64,000 nucleotides of DNA from Dactylorhiza incarnata (lineage: Eukaryota > Streptophyta > Magnoliopsida > Asparagales > Orchidaceae): contig JAWHQI010000523.1 in assembly GCA_033032865.1 (NCBI GenBank), positions 858,265 to 922,264 of the forward strand, read 5' to 3'. Shown in pieces: positions 44,173 through 54,109 of the stretch. Both the position numbers and the translations under genes were made by a program. Position 1 is the first letter of the stretch. The number at the start of each line of letters is the position of its first letter. The notes under the pieces were generated by a model that was not told where the DNA came from, ran no database searches, and saw only the letters and a program-made list of their open reading frames with translations.

Positions 44173-44223
44173 GAAACACGCGACCTTCAGATCGCAGACT
44201 GTCAGCGAAATCCTTAGCTCAGA
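44173..44223 (+). other. E3 leader / candidate primer-binding region
   Basis: Only 51 bases separate LTR and gag ATG. No TGG-type primer site is present. The first 20 bases match the E2 leader. Their complement (AAGGTCGCGTGTT) looks like the variable loop and T arm of a tRNA; an internal tRNA primer is conceivable but unproven. Confidence 0.4.
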
Positions 44224-47200
44224 ATGCCAGACCGCCAGCTCCCTCCAAGAGACCGATCCGACCACAGTGAAGACTCTTTGTGGGAAGCTCTGGAGCAGAC
44301 AAAGAGAGAGGCCGACCAGGCTCGGCAGGCAACTGATCAGCGTCTGGACGCAATCACTCAGGCCCTAACACTACTAACCGAGCGGTTAGCCCCTCAGCAG
44401 GCCGCGGCTCCCCAGGCGGTCACTCCTGTTCTACCTCCTCCACCTCCATATCCGTTCGCGCAAGTCGCTCATTCCCGACCACCACAAGAAGGTTCCGCGG
44501 ACCGTCCGAATCTCTACCAAGAGGCCGCGCGATGTATGCCAGCTCGGGTCCTTGACTTTCAAGGGGCGACCTCTCAGGCCGCTCATTTTCCCTATCCGCC
44601 TGAGGTCGCCGCCTTCCAATCATATCCGACTGGAGCACCTGCCCGCTCCTATCATGCGGCCTGTCCGCCAATGACCGCAGCCGAGATCCCTTATAACCCT
44701 GCTTTCCCTCTGTACGAGGATGCCGAGGAGAGTTCTCCCTTCACCGACGAAATCCGAGGAGAGCCGGCCCCAAACAACTTTCGAGAACCACGTATGTCGG
44801 CATATAGTGGGGAGTCCGATCCAGCAATACACCTCCAGGCATTTGAATCAGCTGTTGCTCTAAGGACCATCACTGATGCAACAAAGTGCAAGCTCCTGGT
44901 GACATCCTTTGATGGGCAGGCCAGAGAATGGTTCTATGGATTGCATCCTCGATCTATCAGATGCTTTGCGGAGTTACGTAGAGAATTTTTGCTTCGATTC
45001 TCTACCTCTAAGAAGAGGAAGAATGGTCCGGCAGCCCTATTCGAGATACGGCAGCAAGAAAACGAAACGTGGGCCCGTTTTGTCGATCGTTTCCAAAGGG
45101 AAATAATGGAGGTACAAAACGTCGATCCGGAGTTATATAGGGTCGCGCTAATGCATGGCCTTAGGGAGGGGCCACTGAAGTTTGAAGCCCAAATCAGGGA
45201 ACCAAAGACATATCAAGAAATGATTAGTCTGGCAAACAAATTCATCAGGGGGGAAAAGACTAATCCGGGTTACGTTGCCAAGTTGCTCAGCGACAACGAT
45301 CAGTTCAATTCTGCATCAACCCATCAGCAACGTTATAATCACTCGTCTCGGCCTGATTTCGAGCCTCGGGCTCAAAGGGGAAGGAATCTTAAGCCCAAGC
45401 AACCATTCATTGGCCATCAACGGTTTCAGGATCAGAAGCCGCCGTTGGCCATCGCACCCACTCAACCCATGGGAGTCCCGCAAATCATGCCCGTATATCT
45501 GCCACAATACATCGCACAACCATCTCCACCTATCCCATCCATCCGATATGATGAATCACAAGATTCGTTCACCCCACTCAACGTTACCATGAATGAGGTC
45601 GTGCAGATTCTTCAGAAGAGGCCTGACTTTAAAAGGCCCCCTCCTTTGAAATCAGAAGTTCGCAATCGGAACCCAAACCTTTACTGTGAATATCATAAAG
45701 AAGAGGGGCATCTAACTGAAGATTGCCGGGCCCTCCGGTGGTTGATAGAAAAACTCCTGAAAGAGGGAAAGCTTCGGGGGTTGATTCGGCAAGAAACTCC
45801 GGTTGAACCACGAGCTGAGAAGAAGAAGGAGGCAGCCGAAGTAACATGGGAGTGTGCTGATGTAGAGGAGGCCGGTGGTTATGGGGATATACATCCTGCA
45901 GCCGAATGTATAGAGGTGAATGATGTTGGCCCTCTCGGCAACATCTATTGCATCCATGGTGGGGCAGGGATAGAATCCTCCCGAAAATCTAGCATCGGGA
46001 GAGTTACAAAGCAAGAAGTAGCAGTTGCCTCCACTTCTGCCCCGGAAAGGACGGTTGTTACGTTTGGCCAGGAAGATCTCTCCCCAAATGCAAATCCGTT
46101 CGATGACGCGGTGGTGATAAAGGCGGTTATTGAGAATTACGCAGTGCACAAAATTTTGATCGATACAGGCAGCTCAGTTAATCTCATCTTTCGCCAAACG
46201 TTTGAGGCCCTCAAGACTGGAAAATCCTTACTCTCTACGGAAGGCCCCCTCTATGGCTTCTCAGGAGAAAAGAAGGAAGTAGAAGGGTGCGTGAAGCTTC
46301 TGGTATCGCTAGGGGGCATAACAAAGTTGGTGAACTTCGTAGTAGTGGAAGCCCCAAGTAGCTACTGCGCAATTTTCGGAAGGCCAATCCTGAATGCTTA
46401 CAGAGCGGTGGTATCTACTTTCCATTTGGCCTTGAAATTCGCTGCTGAGGGGCGTCAGTACCGGATCCGGAGCGATCCAAAGGTGGCACGCGAATGTTAT
46501 GTGAAGACAGTTAATGTGATCACCGAGGCACCACTTCACAAGGCCCAGAATGACATCCAAGAGGTGTCCGAACTCCCTGAAGAAGCTGAGGGGAGCGTGG
46601 AACGGAAAGGGACCTACCTGGAACCTGCCCAGGAGACCCAAGAGATCCCCATTGTTGAAGGGGAAGGCAAGAAGCTGATCATCAACGCCGAGCTATCAGA
46701 AGAGGAAAAGCTCCAGTTAACCTCCTGCCTGCTGAATAACTTGGACATCTTCGCTTGGTCGGCGGAAGACATGCCTGGAATAGATCCAGATGTCGCGTGC
46801 CATCACCTCAACGTTTCTCCGGAGTTCAAGCCAATCCAACAGAAGAAGAGGGAGGTAGCAACTAAGCTGGCGGTACCTATCAAAGAAGAAGTTGCAAAGC
46901 TTCTTAAGGCCAATTTCATTTCTGAAATCCAGTACCCCACCTGGATGTCGAATGTAGTGATGGTGAAAAAGTCTGGGGGGAAATGGCGTATGTGTGTTGA
47001 TTTCACTAAACTCAATAAAGCATGCCCCAAGGATTGTTATCCCTTGCCTCGGATAGATGTTTTGGTAGATTCCGCGGTGGGATATAGTTTTATGAGTTTT
47101 TTAGATGCATTTTCTGGTTATCACCAGATTAAGATGCATAAGCCTGATATCCCGCATACATCCTTCATTACCAATGATGGATGTTATTGTTATCTCGTCA

Positions 47201-49842
47201 TGCCTTTCGGCCTCAAAAATGCGGGGGCAACATATCAGAGGATGATGGACACAGTTTTTGAAAAACAAAAAGGGAGAAATCTGGAAGTATATGTTGATGA
47301 TCTCCTTCTAAAAAGTAAAACTTTTTTAATCCATCTGGAAGACCTCGTAGAGACGTTCGCTACTCTACGGAGGTTCAAATTAAAATTAAACCCCTCGAAA
47401 TGCGTGTTCGGGGCGAACAAGGGGAAATTTCTTGGACATCTTCTCACTCCTGATGGTCTCGCACCGAACCCAGATAAAGTAAAAGCCATCCTAGACATGA
47501 CCCCTCCTCGTAGTCCGAAAGAGGTACAGCAACTTGGTGGAAGGTTGGCAGGATTGAGCCGATTCATTTCCAAATCGGGAGATAAAAGTGCTCCGTTCTT
47601 CAAAACACTTAGGGGAGGATCTAAGTTTGAATGGAACGAGGAATGCAATAATGCTTTCGAACAATTGAAAAAGCAATTAACTTCAACCCCCCTTCTTCAA
47701 AGCCCTCGCGAAGGAGAAACACTATTCTTGTACTTGGGGGTGGGCCCTGATGCAATAAGCTCTGTCCTGGTTCGGGAAGAGAAAAAGAAACAGTTTCCGA
47801 TATACTATGTCAGCCATATCCTTAAAGATGCAGAAACTAGATATTCAATCCTGGAGAAATTAGCCTTGGCTTTAGTCATGTCATCACGAAGGCTCCGCCC
47901 CTATTTTCAAGCTCATCCTATTCAGGTGGTTTCAGATCATCCACTGAGGAATATCTTGGAGAAGCCGGAACATTCAGGAAGGTTGGCCAAATGGGCAATC
48001 GAGCTAAGCGAGTTCGAAATATTGTACACTCCCAGAACGGCAATAAAGGCACAAGTATTGGCAGATTTCTTGGTAGACACAATGGAGTCTAATCCAGAGC
48101 AGGTAGTGCAATCTCCTTTTTCTTGGATCATTTATGTGGATGGGGCTTCTGGCAGGAACTCCGTGGGAGCCGGAGTGGTTTTGATCAGTCCAAACGGCAT
48201 CAGGCTGGAACAAGCTGTTAGATTCTTCTTTTCAGTTACAAATAACCAGGCCGAATACGAAGCACTCTTGGCCGGCCTGAGACTCGCAAAGGAGCTTGGG
48301 ATAGAACATGTTCATGTGAAAACTGATTCTCTTGTAATGGCCTCGCAGGTTCTGGGGAACTACGAGACAAGAGAACCGATGTTGAGAAAATATCTATTCC
48401 TAGCTAAGAAAGAAATCGGGAGATTCAAATCCTTCATCATCGAGCACATTCCGAGAACGCAGAATGAAGAGGCAGACGAATTGTCAAAATTTGGTCTTCC
48501 ATCAGGGGGAGTAACCTCAGAACTTTTTCATCCGGCAACAGAGGAGACAGAGGAAGAAGAGCTCATGCAGATCGATCAACATCCTTCTTGGAAAGACCCC
48601 TACGAATTGTTTCTGACAAAAGGAGAATATCATCCATCAATCAAGGACAAAAATAGGTTCAGAAGAAAGGCGGCGTACTACTACTTGATAGCAGGAGTCT
48701 TGTACCGAAAAACTTTGATTTCTCCCTCAGCACGGTGCGTTTCAGAAGAGGAGATCCCGGTCATACTTCAGGAAGTTCATTCTGGGGAGTGTGGTAGCCA
48801 TTCAGGGGCGAAAACCTTAGAAAAAAGGATCCTGCGGCAAGGATACTTCTGGCCAACCATGAGAAAGGATGCTGAAGCCTTCGCCAAGCGATGTGTCCAG
48901 TGTCAAAAGTTCGCTCCTCTTCAACATTTGCCTGCTCAGTCACTCAGGTCAATAACTGCGCCATGGCCTTTTGCAGTATGGGGAATGGATCTTATGGGGC
49001 CTTTCCCAATGGCCAGCGGACAACGTCGCTTTATCCTGGTAATGATCGATTATTTCAGTAAGTGGATCGAAGCAAAAGCATTAGCAAGAACTACCACCCA
49101 AATTGTCAGAAACTTCGTCTGGGGAGAGATTATCTGCCGACATGGAATTCCGTTGGCAATCGTCACCGATAATGGCCCACAATTCAACAATCCAGAGATG
49201 ATAAACTTCTGTGATCAGATAGGAATTGATCTTCGGTTTGCCTCAGTACACCATCCAAGGACCAATGGTCAAGTGGAGGCGGCAAACAGGCAAATTCGGC
49301 AGCTTTTAATGAAAAGAGTCTTGAACCAGAAAGGGAATTGGGCGGACCAACTTCCTTCCATCCTGTGGACCCTTCGTACTACTCCGTCCTCGGCTACCGG
49401 GGAGACACCTTTCAAATTATCTCATGGCTCGGAAGCTGTTGTCCCTGTGGAATTCGAGGTGGTCACTCCAAGGGTTATTTACGCCAAAGAAGGAGGAGAA
49501 TCCTGGATAGATGAAAATGGTGAGGCCCTCATGCACAATCTTGATCTAATCGAGGAACTTCAGGATGAAGCAACAATCAGGCAGGAAGAAGTTAAAAGGA
49601 GAATGGCAAAATATTTTGATAAGAATGTCAGAGTGAAGCAGTTTGTAGTCGGGGATTTGGTGTTAAAAAAGGTGGATGCCGCAGCGAGGTCTGGTAATGT
49701 TGGAAAGCTGGATCCTAATTGGGCAGGACCTTTCATCATCAAAGAAGTATCTAAGAATGGGGCCTACCGTCTCCAAACCAACGAAGGAGAAGACATCCCA
49801 CGCACGTGGAGCGGTGACGATCTCAAACGATTCTATCCTTGA
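44224..49842 (+). CDS. gag-pol: E3 gag-pol polyprotein, 1872 aa, intact
   Basis: Single uninterrupted frame, ATG 51 bases after the LTR. Gag: retrotransposon gag region around residue 235 (EWFYGL) and a CCHC-like knuckle C488-H491-H496-C501. Protease: DTG at 647. Reverse transcriptase: YVDD at 1023-1026. First RNase H from about 1165 with an altered first motif (YLGVGPD), so probably inactive. Second RNase H with D1306, E1344, D1368, D1418, typical of the Tat lineage. Integrase: zinc region from H1519, catalytic D1589-D1649-E1685 (DX59DX35E). All key residues are present, so it could encode working enzymes for cytoplasmic particles and nuclear integration. How Gag is made in excess from one frame is not visible. 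Confidence 0.95.
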   Translation: MPDRQLPPRDRSDHSEDSLWEALEQTKREADQARQATDQRLDAITQALTLLTERLAPQQAAAPQAVTPVLPPPPPYPFAQVAHSRPPQEGSADRPNLYQEAARCMPARVLDFQGATSQAAHFPYPPEVAAFQSYPTGAPARSYHAACPPMTAAEIPYNPAFPLYEDAEESSPFTDEIRGEPAPNNFREPRMSAYSGESDPAIHLQAFESAVALRTITDATKCKLLVTSFDGQAREWFYGLHPRSIRCFAELRREFLLRFSTSKKRKNGPAALFEIRQQENETWARFVDRFQREIMEVQNVDPELYRVALMHGLREGPLKFEAQIREPKTYQEMISLANKFIRGEKTNPGYVAKLLSDNDQFNSASTHQQRYNHSSRPDFEPRAQRGRNLKPKQPFIGHQRFQDQKPPLAIAPTQPMGVPQIMPVYLPQYIAQPSPPIPSIRYDESQDSFTPLNVTMNEVVQILQKRPDFKRPPPLKSEVRNRNPNLYCEYHKEEGHLTEDCRALRWLIEKLLKEGKLRGLIRQETPVEPRAEKKKEAAEVTWECADVEEAGGYGDIHPAAECIEVNDVGPLGNIYCIHGGAGIESSRKSSIGRVTKQEVAVASTSAPERTVVTFGQEDLSPNANPFDDAVVIKAVIENYAVHKILIDTGSSVNLIFRQTFEALKTGKSLLSTEGPLYGFSGEKKEVEGCVKLLVSLGGITKLVNFVVVEAPSSYCAIFGRPILNAYRAVVSTFHLALKFAAEGRQYRIRSDPKVARECYVKTVNVITEAPLHKAQNDIQEVSELPEEAEGSVERKGTYLEPAQETQEIPIVEGEGKKLIINAELSEEEKLQLTSCLLNNLDIFAWSAEDMPGIDPDVACHHLNVSPEFKPIQQKKREVATKLAVPIKEEVAKLLKANFISEIQYPTWMSNVVMVKKSGGKWRMCVDFTKLNKACPKDCYPLPRIDVLVDSAVGYSFMSFLDAFSGYHQIKMHKPDIPHTSFITNDGCYCYLVMPFGLKNAGATYQRMMDTVFEKQKGRNLEVYVDDLLLKSKTFLIHLEDLVETFATLRRFKLKLNPSKCVFGANKGKFLGHLLTPDGLAPNPDKVKAILDMTPPRSPKEVQQLGGRLAGLSRFISKSGDKSAPFFKTLRGGSKFEWNEECNNAFEQLKKQLTSTPLLQSPREGETLFLYLGVGPDAISSVLVREEKKKQFPIYYVSHILKDAETRYSILEKLALALVMSSRRLRPYFQAHPIQVVSDHPLRNILEKPEHSGRLAKWAIELSEFEILYTPRTAIKAQVLADFLVDTMESNPEQVVQSPFSWIIYVDGASGRNSVGAGVVLISPNGIRLEQAVRFFFSVTNNQAEYEALLAGLRLAKELGIEHVHVKTDSLVMASQVLGNYETREPMLRKYLFLAKKEIGRFKSFIIEHIPRTQNEEADELSKFGLPSGGVTSELFHPATEETEEEELMQIDQHPSWKDPYELFLTKGEYHPSIKDKNRFRRKAAYYYLIAGVLYRKTLISPSARCVSEEEIPVILQEVHSGECGSHSGAKTLEKRILRQGYFWPTMRKDAEAFAKRCVQCQKFAPLQHLPAQSLRSITAPWPFAVWGMDLMGPFPMASGQRRFILVMIDYFSKWIEAKALARTTTQIVRNFVWGEIICRHGIPLAIVTDNGPQFNNPEMINFCDQIGIDLRFASVHHPRTNGQVEAANRQIRQLLMKRVLNQKGNWADQLPSILWTLRTTPSSATGETPFKLSHGSEAVVPVEFEVVTPRVIYAKEGGESWIDENGEALMHNLDLIEELQDEATIRQEEVKRRMAKYFDKNVRVKQFVVGDLVLKKVDAAARSGNVGKLDPNWAGPFIIKEVSKNGAYRLQTNEGEDIPRTWSGDDLKRFYP

Positions 49843-50610
49843 AACTATTTCTTTTATTCTTTACATTTCTTTTTGGTATTGAATAAAAAGCCCTATACTG
49901 ACATTTCCTTCTTGTATGATGGTTCTCCGCATCATAAATATAAACACACATATCTCACTCCCCGAACCTCTGAGATATCGCCAAATTCTGCTCGAACCCC
50001 CTCGGATTGTAGTCGTAGCGTAAAACCCACCAAGACCATGTGATGCGGGGAGTTTTCGCACACATGTAGTGGTAGCTTGCCAATTCCGCTGCGGTGGTCT
50101 TCAGAACTTTGGATCCCGGCCGATATCTGACACACCCCTGCATCAAGGGAGGTCTAGGTGATTGTCAGCTCTATCATGCCCCGAAGGGATATAGTTACAG
50201 CTTTGATGATCTTTCTGAGGAAAGCAATGTTCGCCGCCGAGGCCCACCTGCCCAACTGATCATCATAGTCTGTGACCATCGAATACTCTTAGGTACTCTC
50301 GAAACAGTACCTAGTTGGGCCCACAACTGAGTTGATCTCTCTGAGGAAAGCAATGTTCGCCGCCGAGGCCCACCTGCCCAATTGATCAACTCGGCTTGTA
50401 ACCCTAGGCAAGAGAGCGGATGAGTCGTTTACAGCTCTTATGACCACTTGAGGAAAGCAATGTTCGCCGCCGAGGCCCACCTGCCCACTTGGTCATCTGA
50501 GTCTGTACATATTTTTTCTTTTTTCCCTACAGCTCTTATGACCACTTGAGGAAAGCAATGTTCGCCGCCGAGGCCCACCTGCCCACTTGGTCATTTGAGC
50601 CTGTAGGATT
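49843..50610 (+). other. E3 conserved post-pol block with four hairpin units
   Basis: Conserved part about 49960-50160. Hairpin units near 50204-50266, 50332-50392, 50440-50497 and 50537-50595, with stems of the same three types as in E1 (the ATGACCA/TGGTCAT type twice). Units are separated by pyrimidine-rich stretches ending CTACAG. Confidence 0.75.
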
Positions 50611-51878
50611 ATTCTTCTTCCCTACAGGGAGGCATTCACTTCTGATGATTTTTCTATATGGACCACTCAAGGAGAATATTGTTAGAACAGGTGCAGGTGT
50701 TCGTCTACCCCAATAAAGGGGTTGTGATATTAAGACCGGACGGTTTGAGTTTTTCAGGCCGATCGGTCTGGTTGAACAGGTGCAGGTGTTCGTCTACCCC
50801 AATAAGGGGTTGTGGTATTAAGACCATACGGTCTGAGTATTTCAGGCCTAGCGGTCTGACTGAACATAGGTTAAGTCATCTTTTGGAACTGATCATGTTA
50901 TCACCAGGGTTATATTCAAACCGGGCGGGTATGCCCGTCGTCTATTAAGGAAAGTATTTCTGAATCTGGGCATATGATCACCCGGGTTATTATGCAACCG
51001 GGCGGTCTTATCAATATATTACAAGTTGGAATATTTTCTGGCAAAGCATATGATTACCCGGATTATTATGCAACCGTGCGGTCTTATCAATATTATACAA
51101 GTTGGAAATCTTCTAAAGCTAATCATCTATTTCCCGGGTGGCATTCAAACCGGGCGGATTTAATCATCTTTTATAAGTTTGGTATTTCTGGATCTAACAT
51201 GTAATTGCTCAGATTTCATCCTGACCGGCCGGACTTATCTATCTATCCGTCCGATAATGAGTTAGGCATTTCTAAATTCAAATCATATGGTTGTCCGGAT
51301 TGCATTCTGACCGAGCGAACCTATCAATACTTCAAATTAATCAAATCTGGTTGTCCCTGGAATTGAGTATATCACCGTTCAGTTTATATTTTAACCGGTC
51401 GGGTTGACTGATTTCCTAGCAAAAGTTATCCTTGGATGCAATGCGTTGTTCGCCCGGATTGATTTCAAAATCGCTCAAAGTTAAAGGATCATTACTTGCG
51501 TCAACAAGGATGTGGTATCTCTCTTTTTAAATAAGGGGCCGCTCGGCCTAACACTATGATCGCACAAGAAATCGGACATCCTGAGATTTTTTAAAAAAAA
51601 GGGGGTAACCGCGCGGCCTAAATATAAACCACCCAAGATCCTCAATCGTCATCTATATTTGGATCAGGATAGCCGCGCGGCTAGATTATAAGAAGCGAAA
51701 GAGAAGAAGGAGAGAAAAAGACAAGATATCAATCACAAGTAAGTAACAACAGAATGACAACCAGACAGGTAAGAAATTTCTATTTCATTTCTCCAAAAAT
51801 ATGTTTACAAAAGTACTGACCGCCCGGTTAACAAAAAGAAACCGGCGGTTACAAAAGTTAAAAAGTAAAACAAGAGCA
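50611..51878 (+). other. E3 3' spacer with 89-bp tandem duplication
   Basis: About 1.27 kb with no gene. A unit starting GAACAGGTGCAGG occurs at 50685 and 50774 (period 89 bp); E1 has it once. CCGNNCGG-type motifs recur (near 50735, 50755, 51165, 51540, 51608, 51672 and 51820). Confidence 0.6.
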
Positions 51879-53755
51879 CTAGTCTGCCGACTTTTTCCGC
51901 TTCTTGACAGGCGGACTTGAGGTCAGGCCTTCGATGTCAATCTCCGGCGAATAGCCTTCGCTGAACGAAGAAGAATCCGACGAACCGCTGGAACTTGATC
52001 GCCCGGTCCTACTGGCGGAGCCAGTGGTCCCAGAGGATAGGTCATCTTCATCGTCCTCATCAGCGTCACCGGCTTCATTGTCCGCATCGACCTCATCGGC
52101 GGCTTCACCGCTTCCATCTCCTCCTTGATGAAGCACGACCTCTCTGCCCGCGTCAGCCTCAGCCTCCTCGCCCACCTTGGTCTTCCCTTTGCGCCTTCGG
52201 CTGATTTCATCGAGTTGAGTCTTCAAGGTGGGGAAGAGGTCGGAGAAGGTGGTACCCTCGAACCCTTCGCTCAGACCGCCCCGGTCTTCCATAAGACCCA
52301 GGGCCTTGTTGATCCCTTGGGCCACGTGAGGCAGCACCTCGTCTTGGAAGGCCGGGTTAGTTATCTCATATTGTTTCTGCAGGAAAGAAAGGAAAAACGA
52401 GTTAGGTCGCTCGAGCTAAGCAAAAGGGGCCGCGGCATTTGTTTGTCGAAACTCACCGCCACGACTTCTTGAAGCCGCGCGGTCTCCTCTCGAAGCCGCG
52501 TGATCTCCGCGGCCTGCCCCTCGAATCTCTTCTCCAGGTGTTTTTGGACGGAAACCAGCCGCTTGAACGACAAGGCCATAAAGTGGTTGGCCGCAAATCC
52601 CCATGCACCGGCCTGAGCCGCTAACCGGGGGAGCTCTTCCTCGGGAGTATTCCTCAGCCTCTTCAAAGTCTTTCGACCATATAAGGCAGCCCCGGCGGCT
52701 AGGGCGTGGCGGTCAATCTTTTCACTCCCCCACGGAGGAAGCGCGGTGGATACCCGGATCCGACTTCCATCCCTGTGCCAAAGGACGGTCGGGTTGCCCT
52801 GCAGGTCGGGCGGGTTCCCACTTGAACGAAGGATTTCATAATCGTCAGAAGAGGTCGGGCCCTCTTCCTCCGAAGATGGCGACCTCTTTCGCCGCTGCCT
52901 CTTCTCCCTCTGGGTTAAAACTGGGCCGGCCGGCGTGACCGGCTTGTTCGCTGGAACGATATGGGCGGCTGCAAAATAAAATCAAGAGTATAAGTAAAGA
53001 AGGCCGCGCGGTCATATAAAGGCGGTCTAGAAGAACTTACTATGTTCGGGGAGAATGTTCTCAAGCTCCGAGAAAAGCGGGATGTAGTGGTTGATATCAA
53101 GCCGCTCCTTCTCAAGGAACGCGAAGGTGTCCGCCTCGATCTTGCCGACCTGGGGGATCTGGAAAACTTCTTCCCCCCGGACTTGCGGGTTGGTCTGCAA
53201 CAGTCCGAAGTTGCCTTCGAGCATTACAAACCGCTCCGACCAGTCGGAGACTTTGTTCGCCAGATTAACAATCTTCAGCCCGTGGCAGCCGAAGTAAAGG
53301 TGCCCCCTGTAAGTTGAAGTCCCCGAGTCGGAGACCGCCCGCACTGAGAAAAACCTCCTGAACAAGTCGATGGAGAATCTAGTTCGCTCGAACCGCAGAT
53401 AGGAGATGAAGCTGTATATTGAAGCGATCGAGTTTGGCGGAAGCTGACCGGGCACAACCCCGTAGTGGTCGAAGATGGCTATGACTTCAAGCGGCAGTGG
53501 AAACTTGAAGCCATACTCGAAGTGGTCAACTGGGATGGCGATCTGGTGCGGACTGGAAGAGTTAATCCGCTCGTCGCGCAAAGGAAGCCGCGCGAGCAGA
53601 GTACTCCCTACCATGTGTTTAGCAATGAAGTCATCCAGTTCGTTCTGGGTAAGGCGGCATTCCGGGTGGTCCGCCGAATGGAATGCCAAGGCCGCGTCAG
53701 CTCGGACGGCCTTAACTTTAACAGGTCGCTGCGACTTGTTCTTGGATCGCGCCAT
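51879..53755 (-). CDS. E3 aORF2: three-exon antisense gene, Transposase_28-like, intact
   Basis: Exons 53755-53041, 52968-52457 and 52376-51879 give 574 residues with no interruption. Intron 1 is 72 nt (GTAAGT...TTGCAG) and contains an in-frame stop; intron 2 is 80 nt (GTGAGT...CTGCAG). Exon 1 holds the PF04195-like domain, exon 2 a coiled coil (FKRLVSVQKHLEKRFEGQ), exon 3 an acidic Ser-rich tail with SEGYSPE and a basic KKRKK end that could be a nuclear signal. E1 and E3 exon 1 proteins are about 96% identical, while E4 copies are nearer 60%. The PF04195 family has no established biochemical role. Confidence 0.82.
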
Positions 53756-53790
53756 CTGGAAATCGTGAGAATGACTTCGGCAAAATTCTA

Positions 53791-53798
53791 TACTTATA
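53791..53798 (-). promoter_or_regulatory. TATA-like box of E3 aORF2
   Basis: Minus-strand TATAAGTA 36-43 bp upstream of the aORF2 ATG. Confidence 0.6.
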
Positions 53799-54109
53799 GA
53801 TTTCTATGATCTGTGAATAGTAAAACCACGACACGGTTATACATTCTGACCGCGCGGTCAATGACCTATATGGTTAGATTCACCAGAAAAATGAAAGAAG
53901 CAATGGCATCCAGAAAAAACAGAAGCATACATCACAGTTCGCCCGACCAGAAAACAGTTCGAATGAAACATAAGATTTAAACAAGGCATAAAATACAGCG
54001 GTTAAAGTAAGAGACCGCGCGAATTGTTCAAGTAAAAGACAAGAATAGAGAAGAGTATTGTCCAGATCAACAAGCCACATTCATAATACAAGTTATATTC
54101 AAATATTAA
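53799..54109. other. E3 spacer between aORF2 and aORF1
   Basis: About 310 bp, no gene. One CCGCGCGG motif near 53850. Equivalent to 7679-7984 in E1. Confidence 0.4.
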
